Shown one piece after another: positions 12,197 to 22,744 of a stretch of DNA of 64,000 bases (position 1 is its first letter; every line of letters begins with the position of its first letter). This DNA is from Folioceros fuciformis (taxonomy: Eukaryota; Anthocerotophyta; Anthocerotopsida; Anthocerotales). The DNA lies in contig JBNGIO010006281.1 in the NCBI GenBank assembly GCA_049999805.1, forward strand, positions 16,360 to 80,359. The letters are read 5' to 3'. A program made the position numbers and the translations under genes. The notes under the pieces are model-generated. The model saw only the letters and a list, made by a program, of their open reading frames with translations. It did not search any database and was not told the DNA's origin.

Positions 12197-15100
12197 ATGG
12201 CAACTCAGCCTTCGAAGGCTCAACAAGTTGCGGAGAAGAGGCGGAAACTCAAGGCGCAGTATGCAGGGGGAAATGACATTCAGTCCGGGGCACAGGGACA
12301 GGCTAGGGACTCTGCTTCTCATGATGCGAACCAGACGAGTGGGAGCGGACAGCTGAGTGAGCAGGAGCTTCCGGATATCGCCTCTGCTGAACAAGACAAG
12401 GCCAGGAGAGTTTTGTTCATCAACGACGCAAAGAAAACCTTCGATGAGTGTGCGCGCGCTGAGTATGCGCACGCAGGGAATGTCGTGCGAACTAGCAAGT
12501 ATACGTTCCTCACGTTCCTTCCTCGGAACCTCTTCGAGCAGTTCCATCGTGTTGCGTACCTGTACTTTCTGGTGATTGTGATTCTAAATCAGTTTCCGCA
12601 GCTGGCTGTTTTCGGAAGAACAGCGTCAATTTTCCCACTTGCGTTTGTCCTCGTTGTCACTGCCTTGAAAGATGGATATGAGGATTTTGGTCGCCATCGG
12701 TCCGATAGGAAGGAGAACAACAGACTGGCTTATGCGTTTTCGGATGGTGAATTCAGATTGAAAAAGTGGAAGTCGATACGAGTTGGAGAGGTGCTCAAAA
12801 TTTATGAGAAAGAGACTGTGCCTTGTGACGTGGCGTTGCTTGGCACCAGCGATCCCAGTGGGGTTGCGTATATTGAAACACTGAACTTGGATGGGGAGTC
12901 GAACTTGAAAAGCAGGTATGCCAGACAAGAGACTGTTTCCAAAATGCAAAACGTGGCTTCTCTGGCAGGGACCCTTACATTTGAGCATCCCAATAGGAAT
13001 ATTTATGGGTTCACTGCTTACATGGATTTGGATGGAGTGCAGCTCCCCCTTGGTCCCAACAACATGGTTCTTCGTGGCTGTGAAGTTAAGAACACATCCT
13101 GGATTATTGGAGTGGTCGTGTATGCTGGCCAAGAAACTAAAGCGATGCTCAACAGCTCAGGGGCTCAGTCGAAAAGAAGTCGGCTGGAGAAGCAGATGAA
13201 TCGAGAGATAGCTTATCTGGCTGTATTTTTGATCCTTACATCTTTGGTAGGAGGCATTGGAATGGGGTTTTGGGTCAAGAGCCGAAGTGACGACCTTGAT
13301 ATCATCCCGTATTATATTAAGACCAATCCCAGGACTCAGAAACCGTATCACTTTTATGGGCAGGTTGGCGAAGCGATTTTCGGTTTCTTAGGTTGTGTCA
13401 TAACATTTCAAGTTATGGTTCCCATATCTCTGTATATCTCAATGGAGCTCGTTCGTCTAGGGCAATCATATTTCATGACTGAAGACGCGGATATGTACCA
13501 TGCTCAGACAAACAGTCCATTCCAAGCTCGGGCCCTGAACATTAACGAGGATCTGGGGCAAATCAAGTTTCTCTTCTCTGATAAGACTGGCACTCTGACA
13601 GAAAACAAAATGGAGTTCCAAACCGCCAGCATCAGTGGAGTGGATTATGCCAATGCAACATTGTTCTCTGAATCTGCACTCCTTGACGAGGGGTCCCAAG
13701 AACAAAGCGGTATTTCCTCTGGTATAATTCTGTCCAGTTATCTGATTGCCTCGTCTTACTGCAGCCCATGTTTGCACTAGTGTGCCCACTTCACTTGAAA
13801 ATCTGAGAGACTCATGCGTTTACATTTCATGTGTATCGTTCTTGCCATTGTGTCTGTTCTGTACCTTGGCTGATAGATGTTTGATTGGTTTCCTTCCTTC
13901 AACTCTCAAAATTGTCGATAAGAGGATATGTCTTCATCTTTGTGTTACAGGTAGTGGCAGCAAGCGAACGTGGAGGCCAAGATTAGGTTCAAAGTTGGAC
14001 CCAAGGCTTGTTAGCTTGTTACAGTCCCAAGCTGACACAGTAGAACGAAGAGAAGCTCATGACTTCATGTTGGCGCTGACTGCTTGCAATACGGTTGTTC
14101 CCGACTCAACTGCGGAACAGCTGGAGGCTGCTGCAGCTGGTGATGTCTCTGGAGCTATGAAGTATCAAGCTGAATCCCCGGATGAGCACGCTTTGGTGTC
14201 TGCTGCTGCTCAGTATGGATATGTTCTCCTGGAGCGTAGCTCAGAGCATCTGCTTATTAGTGTATTAGGAAGTATACAAAGGTAACACCTGCACCGTGTT
14301 TGCTGTGTTCATCTGATGGCTGACTCCTATTTTAGTGTTTTTAACCTTCATTTGTATAGGATGGCGTATGATGGCAGTGCAATTTCTTGCTGTGCAGGTT
14401 TGCTGTGTTGGGAGTACATGAGTTTGATAGTGTCCGGAAGCGCATGTCAGTGGTTTTAAAGTGTCCTGATGGGACAGTGAAGGTTTTTGTGAAGGGTGCA
14501 GATACAGAGGTCTTAGAGCAAATAGCTGTCCAGTCCATGTCGAACCAGGGTATGAGCAATGACAGTGCATCAAAGTACCGGACCGAGGTTATGCTTTCCA
14601 CTTTGAGTCATCTAGATGGCTATGCCAGGGAAGGGTTGAGAACACTCGTGGTTGCTGTAAGACAGTTAGACGAAGATGAGGTTGCAACCTGGCAGTTGGC
14701 TCACTCGAAAGCCAGTATTTCACTGAGAAATCGAGTGAGTATGATGCGTTCTGCTGCAGAATTGGTGGAGAGAAACTTGACTCTGCTCGGGGCTACTGGC
14801 ATAGAGGATAAACTCCAGGATGGTGTCCCAGAAACTATAGCTTCCCTTCGAGAAGCTGGCATTAAGGTTTGGGTGTTGACAGGAGACAAGCAGGAGACAG
14901 CGATCTCCATTGCTTTTTCGTGTCTACTTCTGACTAGGGAAATGGAGCAAATCATCGTCAATGAATCAACCAAAGAGGGTTGTCGCGATGCATTATTACA
15001 GGCAAGAATCAAACACAGGCCTAGACAGCAGGAGGTGTCCAAGGCCAAGAGGAAACACCGCTCTGCAGCGAGTGAACATGCAGCTGGTTCACCTAATGCA

Positions 15101-16716
15101 GCTGATGACGTTCTTGATGTGAATGAGTCTGAGCATCACAGGACTAGAGAGTCAACGAGGCTGCCTCTCGCGCTTATCATTGATGGGAACAGCCTTGTAC
15201 ATGCTCTAGGTGAAGAACTGGAGAAGGAGGTGCTCGCCTGGAAATTCTTTGTATTTTGGTTGTTTGGATTCTGCTTTGGTGGTGTGCTGACTCCCACACG
15301 TTATTTGGGCCTGCAGCTGGTGGAGCTGGCGCTGTTATGTGAAGTAGTTTTATGTTGCAGAGTTGCTCCATTGCAAAAAGCTGGGTTAGTTTCACTAGTC
15401 AAGAAGTCAACTAACGAGCTCACTCTAGCAGTTGGTGATGGTAAGTCCTTTTGCTTGAGGATTCAAATTTTCTGATTCTCTTAATGCAGCAGGTAATCAT
15501 CCTGAGCCTTGACCAGCCTTCTTTTCTCACAGACAACCTTGTCTGCCTGTTCTTGAAGGTGCCAACGATGTCTCAATGATACAAGTGGCAGATGTTGGGG
15601 TAGGCATTACTGGCCAGGAGGGAAGACAAGCTGTTATGGCATCTGATTTTGCCATTGGGCAGTTTAGGTTTTTGAAGAAACTCCTCTTGGTTCATGGGCA
15701 CTGGAATTATCACCGACTTGGCTATATGGTGCTCTACAACTTTTACCGTAATGCTGTCTTTGTGATGTTGCTCTTCTGGTGAGTTTACTAAATCTGCACA
15801 GTAGGTGTTAGTGTGCTGTCGAAGGACTAGAAACTTTTGTTGTTTGAGGAACGGGGTAATGAGACCGTGTGCTGTTTGACAGGTACATTCTGTACACAGC
15901 GTTTTCCCCGTCACCAGCTCTGACGGACTGGAATCTTGTTTTTTATTCATTAATATATACCTCGGTGCCCACCATAGTTGCTGGCATACTGGACAAGGAT
16001 ATCAGCAAGGAAACTTTGATGGCCTATCCCCCCTTGTATGGTCCAGGTCAGAGGGGGGAAGCTTACAACAGAGTCCTGTTTTGGGCCTCGATGCTTGACA
16101 CGTTTTGGCAAAGTCTGGTTCTCTTCTATGTAGCCTTTTTCACATTCAATGCTAGCCTGGTGGAAATCTGGAGCTTGGGAGAATTGTGGACCGTTGGTGT
16201 GGTTGTACTCGTGACGTTGCAGCTTGCATTGCATATACGGACATGGACGTGGATTCACCATGTCGCCTTATGGGGCTCTGTGCTTGCCACATTTATTTGT
16301 CTTTTTGTCATGGATGCGTGGGTTCTGGAGAGTCTACTCTACCATTACTGGTAAGGTCTCTTCCTACCTCAGCTTTCCTGATGATGACCATTTTGTGACA
16401 ATTCTGATAAGACAGAAGTTCGAAAATCGGCCTTACAATCATCGTCATAGTTAGCTCATACGCTCTTTTGACGTGAAATCTGTGCAGGTCTATATACCAT
16501 ATAATTTTCACAGCTCCATTCTGGTTGGACATCTTCCTCATGTTGGCTTTGGCGCTGCTCCCTCACTTCTTCGTCCTGGTAGTACAACAGCGGTTTTGGC
16601 CGTCCGACATCGACATTGGCCGTGAGCTCGAAAGTCGGAGGAGCACTGTGGACAGGGCTTCCGTCGTCGAGCTAAATGAAGTCCCTCACGTGGATCGGGG
16701 ACAGACGGATGCTTAA
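12197..16716 (+). CDS. ALA1: P4-type ATPase, phospholipid flippase, ALA1-like
   Basis: Seven exons (12197-13721, 13951-14281, 14398-15229, 15317-15440, 15559-15778, 15883-16350, 16488-16716) give about 1242 residues, normal for the family. Hallmarks in order are the [19 protein letters not shown] entry helix, the LDGES actuator motif at about 231, the phosphorylation site [10 protein letters not shown] at about 461, [18 protein letters not shown], and GDGANDVSM rebuilt exactly across the exon 4/5 border. The C-terminal membrane segments follow. P4-ATPases flip phospholipids to the cytosolic leaflet with an ALIS/Cdc50 subunit, which is not seen here. Wording of the conserved blocks is closest to Arabidopsis ALA1. 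The third intron (15230-15316, 87 bp) has no stop in frame. An unusual Ser/Lys/His-rich insert lies near 15020-15160 in the nucleotide-binding region. Confidence 0.95.
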
Positions 16717-17653
16717 AGGGCAAGCATCTTCAGTGCACACATTCTTTGAGGTCTGTAACATAATAAGGCGGTAGGACATGCTTGATTCGAAGTCCCGTGA
16801 GGGGACCAAAAGGTCCTGGGACATTGAGTAGGATATGGTTTTTAGGTAGGTCCCTTCTCATTTTTTTTCAACGCCATCACCATGCGCGCAATACACCTTG
16901 TAATGTAGTGTCATTCATAAGCCAGCACTCTGACGAGTCCCAACAACGTGTGTGACCCGCTATTCCTGCCTTTCCTCCACTATCTGCCCATGAGACATGA
17001 TTGCCACACTTACTTGCTGTAAGCAAAGAGCAAGCTTTAACTGACCTGTCTTCAAAACATTATGAGGATAATAGCCCATTAAAACAAGCTATTGAGCTTG
17101 TGCCAAGTAGTGGTACAAACGGCGACAGCGTACAGGGTGGGTAACTCGTGGCATTTTGTGTAGGCCCGTCGAGTTGTGTTCGATGGAGCACCAAGCATCT
17201 CACCCCATTTCCACAATTGCGGCTCCTCCTCTATTTTGTTGGCAGTTCCCCTTCCCGCACAAGTGAATTCTCATTCTTTTTTGGGAGTCTCAGCGGCAAT
17301 TCTTCGAAGGCAAGCTTGAGAGGAAGAGGCTGTTGTTGGCGCTCAACTGTCAGGATTCCTGGTGAGCTACTCTTTGCATTCGTGGAGAATGCCTGTACTC
17401 TTGGTTAGCGACGGTTTCTAGAACAGTCTGGTAGATGGTTCCTGGCTGTGCAGCAGAGGATGCACAATAATTGCGCGTGCACAAGCGGGCATGCGATTTA
17501 CCGTCTGACGGATGGGACTTGTGTTCGTGGCACGATGGATGGAAGCACGTCTTGACTTTTGCACAGTTTTTCTTTTTCTGCAGGAAGAGGATTCCAATTT
17601 CGTGACAGGCTTGCGCACTCGAGCAGCACTTGCAATTCTACGGAAGTTCAAAC
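16717..17653. other. intergenic between flippase and SDR genes
   Basis: No coding evidence; presumed 3' UTR of the flippase gene and promoter/leader of the SDR gene. Confidence 0.5.
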
Positions 17654-20600
17654 ATGGCTTTGCTATTGCAGGGATCTGCAATCTGCTCCCGTCCTTTGGA
17701 GGCCAGGAGCACGGGTTTGGAAGTAAGAGTAAGACGTCGAATAGCGCTGCTGCAGCATGTTCCTTTTTCGGTGAGTCGAGGGGCTGCCCTGTCAAGGAGC
17801 ACAGTACGGCGAACATGGACTGGCGAGGATTCGGAGAGCGTCGGGATTTCGAAGTGCTTTGCGTCGGGTGGATCCAGAAGGGACTGGCAGAAATTGACAG
17901 CCAGAACAAAGAAGAGACGGGCAAGTACGTTTGCTAAAGCATCGCATATCCCATCCTTGCTTGTGTCTTCAGTTGTGCTTAACAGGAAGCGGATGAAAGA
18001 AAACATGAGTACGCAACCGGGACGGAATCCAGCAGCGTCAACGTCCAGTGACTAAGTCTGGAAATTGGGAAGAAGGGGGACCATGTGGCTTTCCGACTGG
18101 CTGTTTTTGGCGTGTTATTCTGAATTTATGCTAGACTTTACAGAGCATGTAGCTTATTGTGGCTCTCACATTCGTACAGGGCATATGAAGGGTGTGACGC
18201 CTACGCATCAGGATCTGCTTGATGAGCTGGGGCGTGAGGTAGAATCGGATGAAATTTTGGGTGCAGAAGACTATACAGATGATGATGAGGGTATTGACAA
18301 CGAAGATGAAGACTCTTTGGAAGGAGTAAACGGTGTTGAAGGCAAAGGAATTGTGGAGCAGGAACAACAATTGGCATCACCGGTGCCCTTGTCAAGGAAT
18401 GGAGGAAGCTTCCATGACTACGTGTATGATAATAGGAAAGCGAATCACTTTAATGGCAAGAATAGTGGTGCAGCAGAAGAAGCATCTGAAAATTCTAAGC
18501 AGGGAATTACAGCTCCAGAAAGTGCCAACCGTTCTTCTCCAGACCGAGGGAACATTAGCCAGGACCATTCTGAGAGGGTTGCCACAGGTCAAGCAAACGA
18601 AGTGGCCACGTCTGCTGGCAAGGTTGTGGAAATTGGTCAAGGAACTGTTGACGAGGTAGGGAAGCAAGTAGTGAGAGCTGGTGAGGCTGTCGGACAGGAT
18701 CTTTCCAACGTTGGAGCAGAAGTGGGTAGTACTGTTAGTAAAGTTGCGGAAGTGGGTCAAGCGACTGCCAAGGTGGTGGCGAACCAAGTACTAGGAGCTG
18801 GCGAGGCTGCCGGGAAGGGTCTTGCTGATGCTGGAGCAGATTTGGGTAAAACTACTGGCAAGGTTGTTGAGAAAGCCCAGGATAAAGCACAAGAATCTGG
18901 AAAGCAGCTGGACGAATCTAGCAGGGTCGTGGAAAAGAAATCTTCAACGACAGGTGGTGAGGGCGAGAGTTTCATCCGAGAAGGGCAAGATTCTGTCCGC
19001 GCTCAGGTGATTATAGTTCCCACATTTGTCGTACGCGGACTGATGTCCAAGTGGGTGGCTTATGAAAATGTTGTTGATACGTACCTTCTGACAAGTAACA
19101 ACCGGTGAATCACAGCTTCAACAGGACGGTGGTCAAGCGTCCCAAAGCACCCAGACAGTGCTGGACAGGCTAGACAATAAGGCGCGAGTTGCTGCCCAAA
19201 ACGTGCAGGAGTCTTCCAGTAATGCGCTGAATGAAACAGCTAAAGCAGCAGAAGTTCTTGGGAGTGAGCTAAGAGGCATCGGTGAAATCCAGGTTCAAGC
19301 AACTGGGGATGCCGTTGGGCTCCCAGGGCTCTACTCCACTCTTTCAGGGAGAGACAAGGACGATCATTCTGATGAAGAAAGTGAGCCATCTAAGAACGGA
19401 TCTGCTGTTTCGAATGGGAAGACGGCAACTGAAGAGGAATCCACTGAGCAATCCTCCCTTGGCAGACGCGAGCCAGAACAACCAGAACTCGAAGAAACAG
19501 GGAAGGCTCTCAGAGTTTTTGTAGCTGGTGATTCAGGCCGGCTTAGCAGGTGAGCGGTACGATAGAGGCTGCTAAGCGTGCCTGAATAAGTATGGGACAT
19601 GAGGGGTGAGCTGATGCTGGTTGGAAATGCAGATTAATTGTTGACGAGCTGCTGAATAAAGGTGCAAATGTCAGCACTTTAGCACCAACAAATAGCAACA
19701 CTTCGCGATATCTCAGAAAACTGGAGAGTGTGAAGGTTACGTCTCCTTCCTTCAGATCTTCTAGCAAATCCCATGGTCTGGTCGCAAGACCTAGTTGCCT
19801 GGCATTGGTGTGTGTACGGGCTGTATGTTACTGTAGTTCATGCATCTGCCTAATGCTGAGGTGGTTCTCAGGTGGTTGAGGACAGTTCATATAGATATGA
19901 AGCTGTGAGGAAAGTGCTGGCAGAAAGGTAATACTTCTTCAGTCTTCTCATTCTGTGGTTGGCATACGAAGTGCCACCTTTCCATTTTGAATTACGACTG
20001 TTCCTTTTCTCTCTGATGCTGAAATGGGATGGTGCTGCCATGTCTTGCCCTACTAGCGATGCTGTTATCTGCGCTCTTGGAAACGAAGTTTACCCTTTTG
20101 ATCCACTGAAGATGTATCGGGTATGGACCTGGCTTTGCTCCTGTTTCAGATCATGCTGTAGATTTTCCCCTACAAAATTGGCCGCTCAACTTCCTTTTTG
20201 CAGCAGGCATACGAAGGGGTTTTAAATCTCGTGGCAGCTGCCAAAAACAAGGGCAACATAAAGAAGGTCGGACTGAGTTGAAATGTCAATTGCCAGTCGA
20301 TGGATGCCTCAGCGTTTTCATTTAACGCAGTCTGCCTATTTTCAAGATACAGTCGTCCTAGCCGCCCACTTTTCAAAGTTGTTCGTTCTAACTCGGGTGT
20401 ACCTGGCAGTTCATCTTGGTGACGTCTTTGGGGGTCACTCGTCTGCAAGTTATTCCTTCACTGTTCTGGTACTTTTTCTCTTGTCATTTTTTATATGCAT
20501 CATTTCCTTGAGCAAACCTTCGTCGACAGGTGAACAGTGGCATCATGACTTCGCAGGAGAAAACAAGCCGAACTTTTTTTGCAGCGTTCAGGTCTGGATT

Positions 20601-21102
20601 ATGTGATAATCAGACCAGGACTCACTGCTGGTTCTGGCAGTAAGGTATGCCTTACTACCCTCAGTTTCCTGAAAGGTGTTTCAGGTGCACAAACACAGTG
20701 AAGTGCATACATGATACTGAAGTCTTCCTTTTTCAGTGGGACCGGATAGAATTACATCCCGAAGACTCTCAGCTTGTAGGCTTCGTGAGCCAGCGTAAGG
20801 TATGGTCATATAAAAGCCGAGAGCTTGACCTTCTATTTACAATACTGTGGGATTTCGCGTTGACGTGCATCGCATTTAATGCAGGTAGCCGAGGTGTGTG
20901 TTGCGGCATTGAGTTCAGACGTCTCTCAAAGAGTCGTAGAAGTAAGTACGAGTGTTTGGATGTACCAATGCCGTGTCTTTCCGACGATGGACGCGTGAGA
21001 CTCATTAGTGAAGTTGTTTCTCGTGGGGAAACTGTGTAGGTTGTGGGAGGTAACGGACGTTCTGCAAGCTCGGACGTAGCACAGCTACTTGACACTTTCT
21101 AG
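17654..21102 (+). CDS. atypical SDR (NAD(P)-binding Rossmann) protein with repetitive N-terminal extension, probably plastid
   Basis: Twelve exons join in phase: 17654-18047, 18180-19006, 19116-19549, 19633-19735, 19872-19927, 20057-20120, 20204-20266, 20410-20468, 20557-20644, 20737-20799, 20885-20941 and 21040-21102, giving about 756 residues. The N-terminus (MALLLQGSAICSRPLEARST) is Ser/Arg-rich like a transit peptide. An acidic segment follows, then LEA-like 40-residue repeats. The C-terminal 210 residues are an atypical SDR fold: VFVAGDSGRLSR, DAVICALGNEV, FILVTSLGV and YVIIRPGLTAGSGS. The last position of the usual glycine-rich loop (G-x-x-G-x-x-G) is Ser here, so cofactor binding may be altered. 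Related plastid proteins include Tic62-like members. The first donor (GTGACT at 18048) is weak and the 5' end is the least certain part. Exon 7 has a CAGCAG tandem acceptor. Confidence 0.75.
18611..18905 (+). repeat. coding tandem repeat, 120 bp (40-residue) unit
   Basis: Inside exon 2 of the SDR gene the protein repeats with a 40-residue period: units starting AGKVVEIGQGT, VSKVAEVGQAT and a shortened TGKVVEKAQDK. Shared landmarks are KVxEVGQ, the GAGEAxG block and GADLGK. The amphipathic Ala/Gly/Val/Lys pattern resembles LEA or apolipoprotein-like helices. Two full units plus a partial third are visible. Confidence 0.85.
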
Positions 21103-21347
21103 ACGTTCGTCGCCTGAAGATATTCTGCTTATGCATCTTCAACATAGCAGGGACTTGCCTCTAATGTTGCTGCACAGAATATTAGAATTCTATACGCGAC
21201 AATGATGTGTCTGCACAGAATATCAACAATCTGATCATCGTAAGGACTTGCACCCTTCTGTTGCTACACGGCATGTTACAAGTACCAAAACAAAACTGCC
21301 CACAGCGGACAAACAATACAATTCGCACGACGCGTCCATCTCATCTT

Positions 21348-22560
21348 CTACTTTGGACCGCTCGTTTTCGACGGACCCGCTCGCTCCACCATTACTTCAT
21401 ACAATTGCTTGCCATTCTGACAAAAGCTCAACAGTGAGTCAACCATCACATACGAAGGCGGCGAGCGTGTTTCTATCCAATGCGACACAGCACACAACTT
21501 ACAAATATGATGGGGAAGAAATGGATCTGCCCTTCAGGTTTAGTCTGTGTTTCCTTGAAATACACCAGCACTGGAAAGCTGGGCCACCAGAACTCCCAGT
21601 TGACGAAGGACGAGTACCTGCAACAAGAATGCATTTAGATGAGCTCTTGAACGCTCTTGCATTCAACTGCAAATCCGAGAGAGATCCTTACATCCACCGA
21701 TTCCGTCCTCCAACGAAGGCATTCTCCCCTGACTCCTCGAGCTCCTTGCCAATTCTCACGTCCTGCAGTGTCGGCATATCAGTAATGGAGAGCAACCCGG
21801 ACCCGAGAGACTTCACACAGCTAATAGCCCACACACTCTACCCAAAACCAAAATACGAAGACCGTGCGTACCAGGGCCTCATCGTCGAAGACGAACCTCA
21901 CACGGCCTGCCTGCAACACAAACGAGAGAATAACATACTCACCCCAACTTCTTCGCTCACGATCACATCCACTGTCGTTAGTGACCAGGCTTCCAAAAGC
22001 CGCACCTGAACCAGCAGAAGCAAACCCAGTAGCCCGAGGGGCACGGCAGCCACCAAGTTGTCGGCATATACACTTGCACCCGCGGCACCTGCTCCATCAC
22101 ATCCCAACTGTCAGGTCTGCATCCGCTGTCATCACACCGGATGACTGTCAATTCAAGTAATGTCAGCATTACCCAGCAGAATAAAGGGAATCCGGTAGTC
22201 CGCGTCCGGGATGACCGTCTCCCTCACAACTTTCTACAGCCCACCACAATTTATCAGCACATCACACCCGTGTTGCAGCTCTACCGGAAAGCGTACCATG
22301 TCACGAACCTTGGGTTTCCGGCCCTGGAAAAGAGCAACGACACCGTTCTTGCCGGCCAGTTTCAAAGGGGGCCGCCCATTCCTTGCCTTCAGCGTTCGGG
22401 ATAATGTGAGCAGCGAACTTCCCAGCCCAAGCACTCCGTAGCTTCCAGCACTGCCAGAGCATGATAGCTGTGCAGCGGCATCACCACGGTTGGGCTGCCT
22501 GGCCTTGATGACCCCAAGGCTGTAAGTCTGTACGGGAGTGGAACAGCAAGACGATGCCAT
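21348..22560 (-). CDS. DUF3119-type plastid membrane protein
   Basis: Seven minus-strand exons join in phase: 22560-22297, 22233-22173, 22088-22006, 21910-21872, 21762-21692, 21617-21503 and 21416-21348, for 233 residues. The first 70-80 residues (start MASSCCSTPVQTYSL) look like a chloroplast transit peptide. Then follow VIPDADYRIPFILLG, a membrane helix at about 120-136 (LVAAVPLGLLGLLLLVQ), VRFVFDDEAL, SGENAFVGGRNRW, NWEFWWPSFPVLVYFKE and IHFFPIIF. This order matches the cyanobacterial/plastid DUF3119 family as I know it; its function is unknown. An upstream in-frame ATG at 22671 would add 37 residues. All six introns have GT-AG borders and correct phase. The opposite strand carries a 253-codon open frame that is only its shadow. 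Tail-to-tail with the SDR gene. Confidence 0.8.
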
Positions 22561-22744
22561 TAGCACGCGTCCCGCAAAAATGACCGGAAGGGGGAGCGGT
22601 CGATCCTTGTCTCCACACAGACTAGACTGTGCAACCCTTGCGCTGATTCTGACGTAACACCGTGACCACATTGTTCAGCGTGACAGAAACGTATTGCCTG
22701 TAACGGGGCACGTTTAGCGCGACAATACTAATGCCGGTGCCTCA

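Noticed and set aside
21248-22009. 253-codon plus-strand open frame
   Set aside because: It begins without a clear ATG, has no domain and lies antisense to the well-supported DUF3119 exons.
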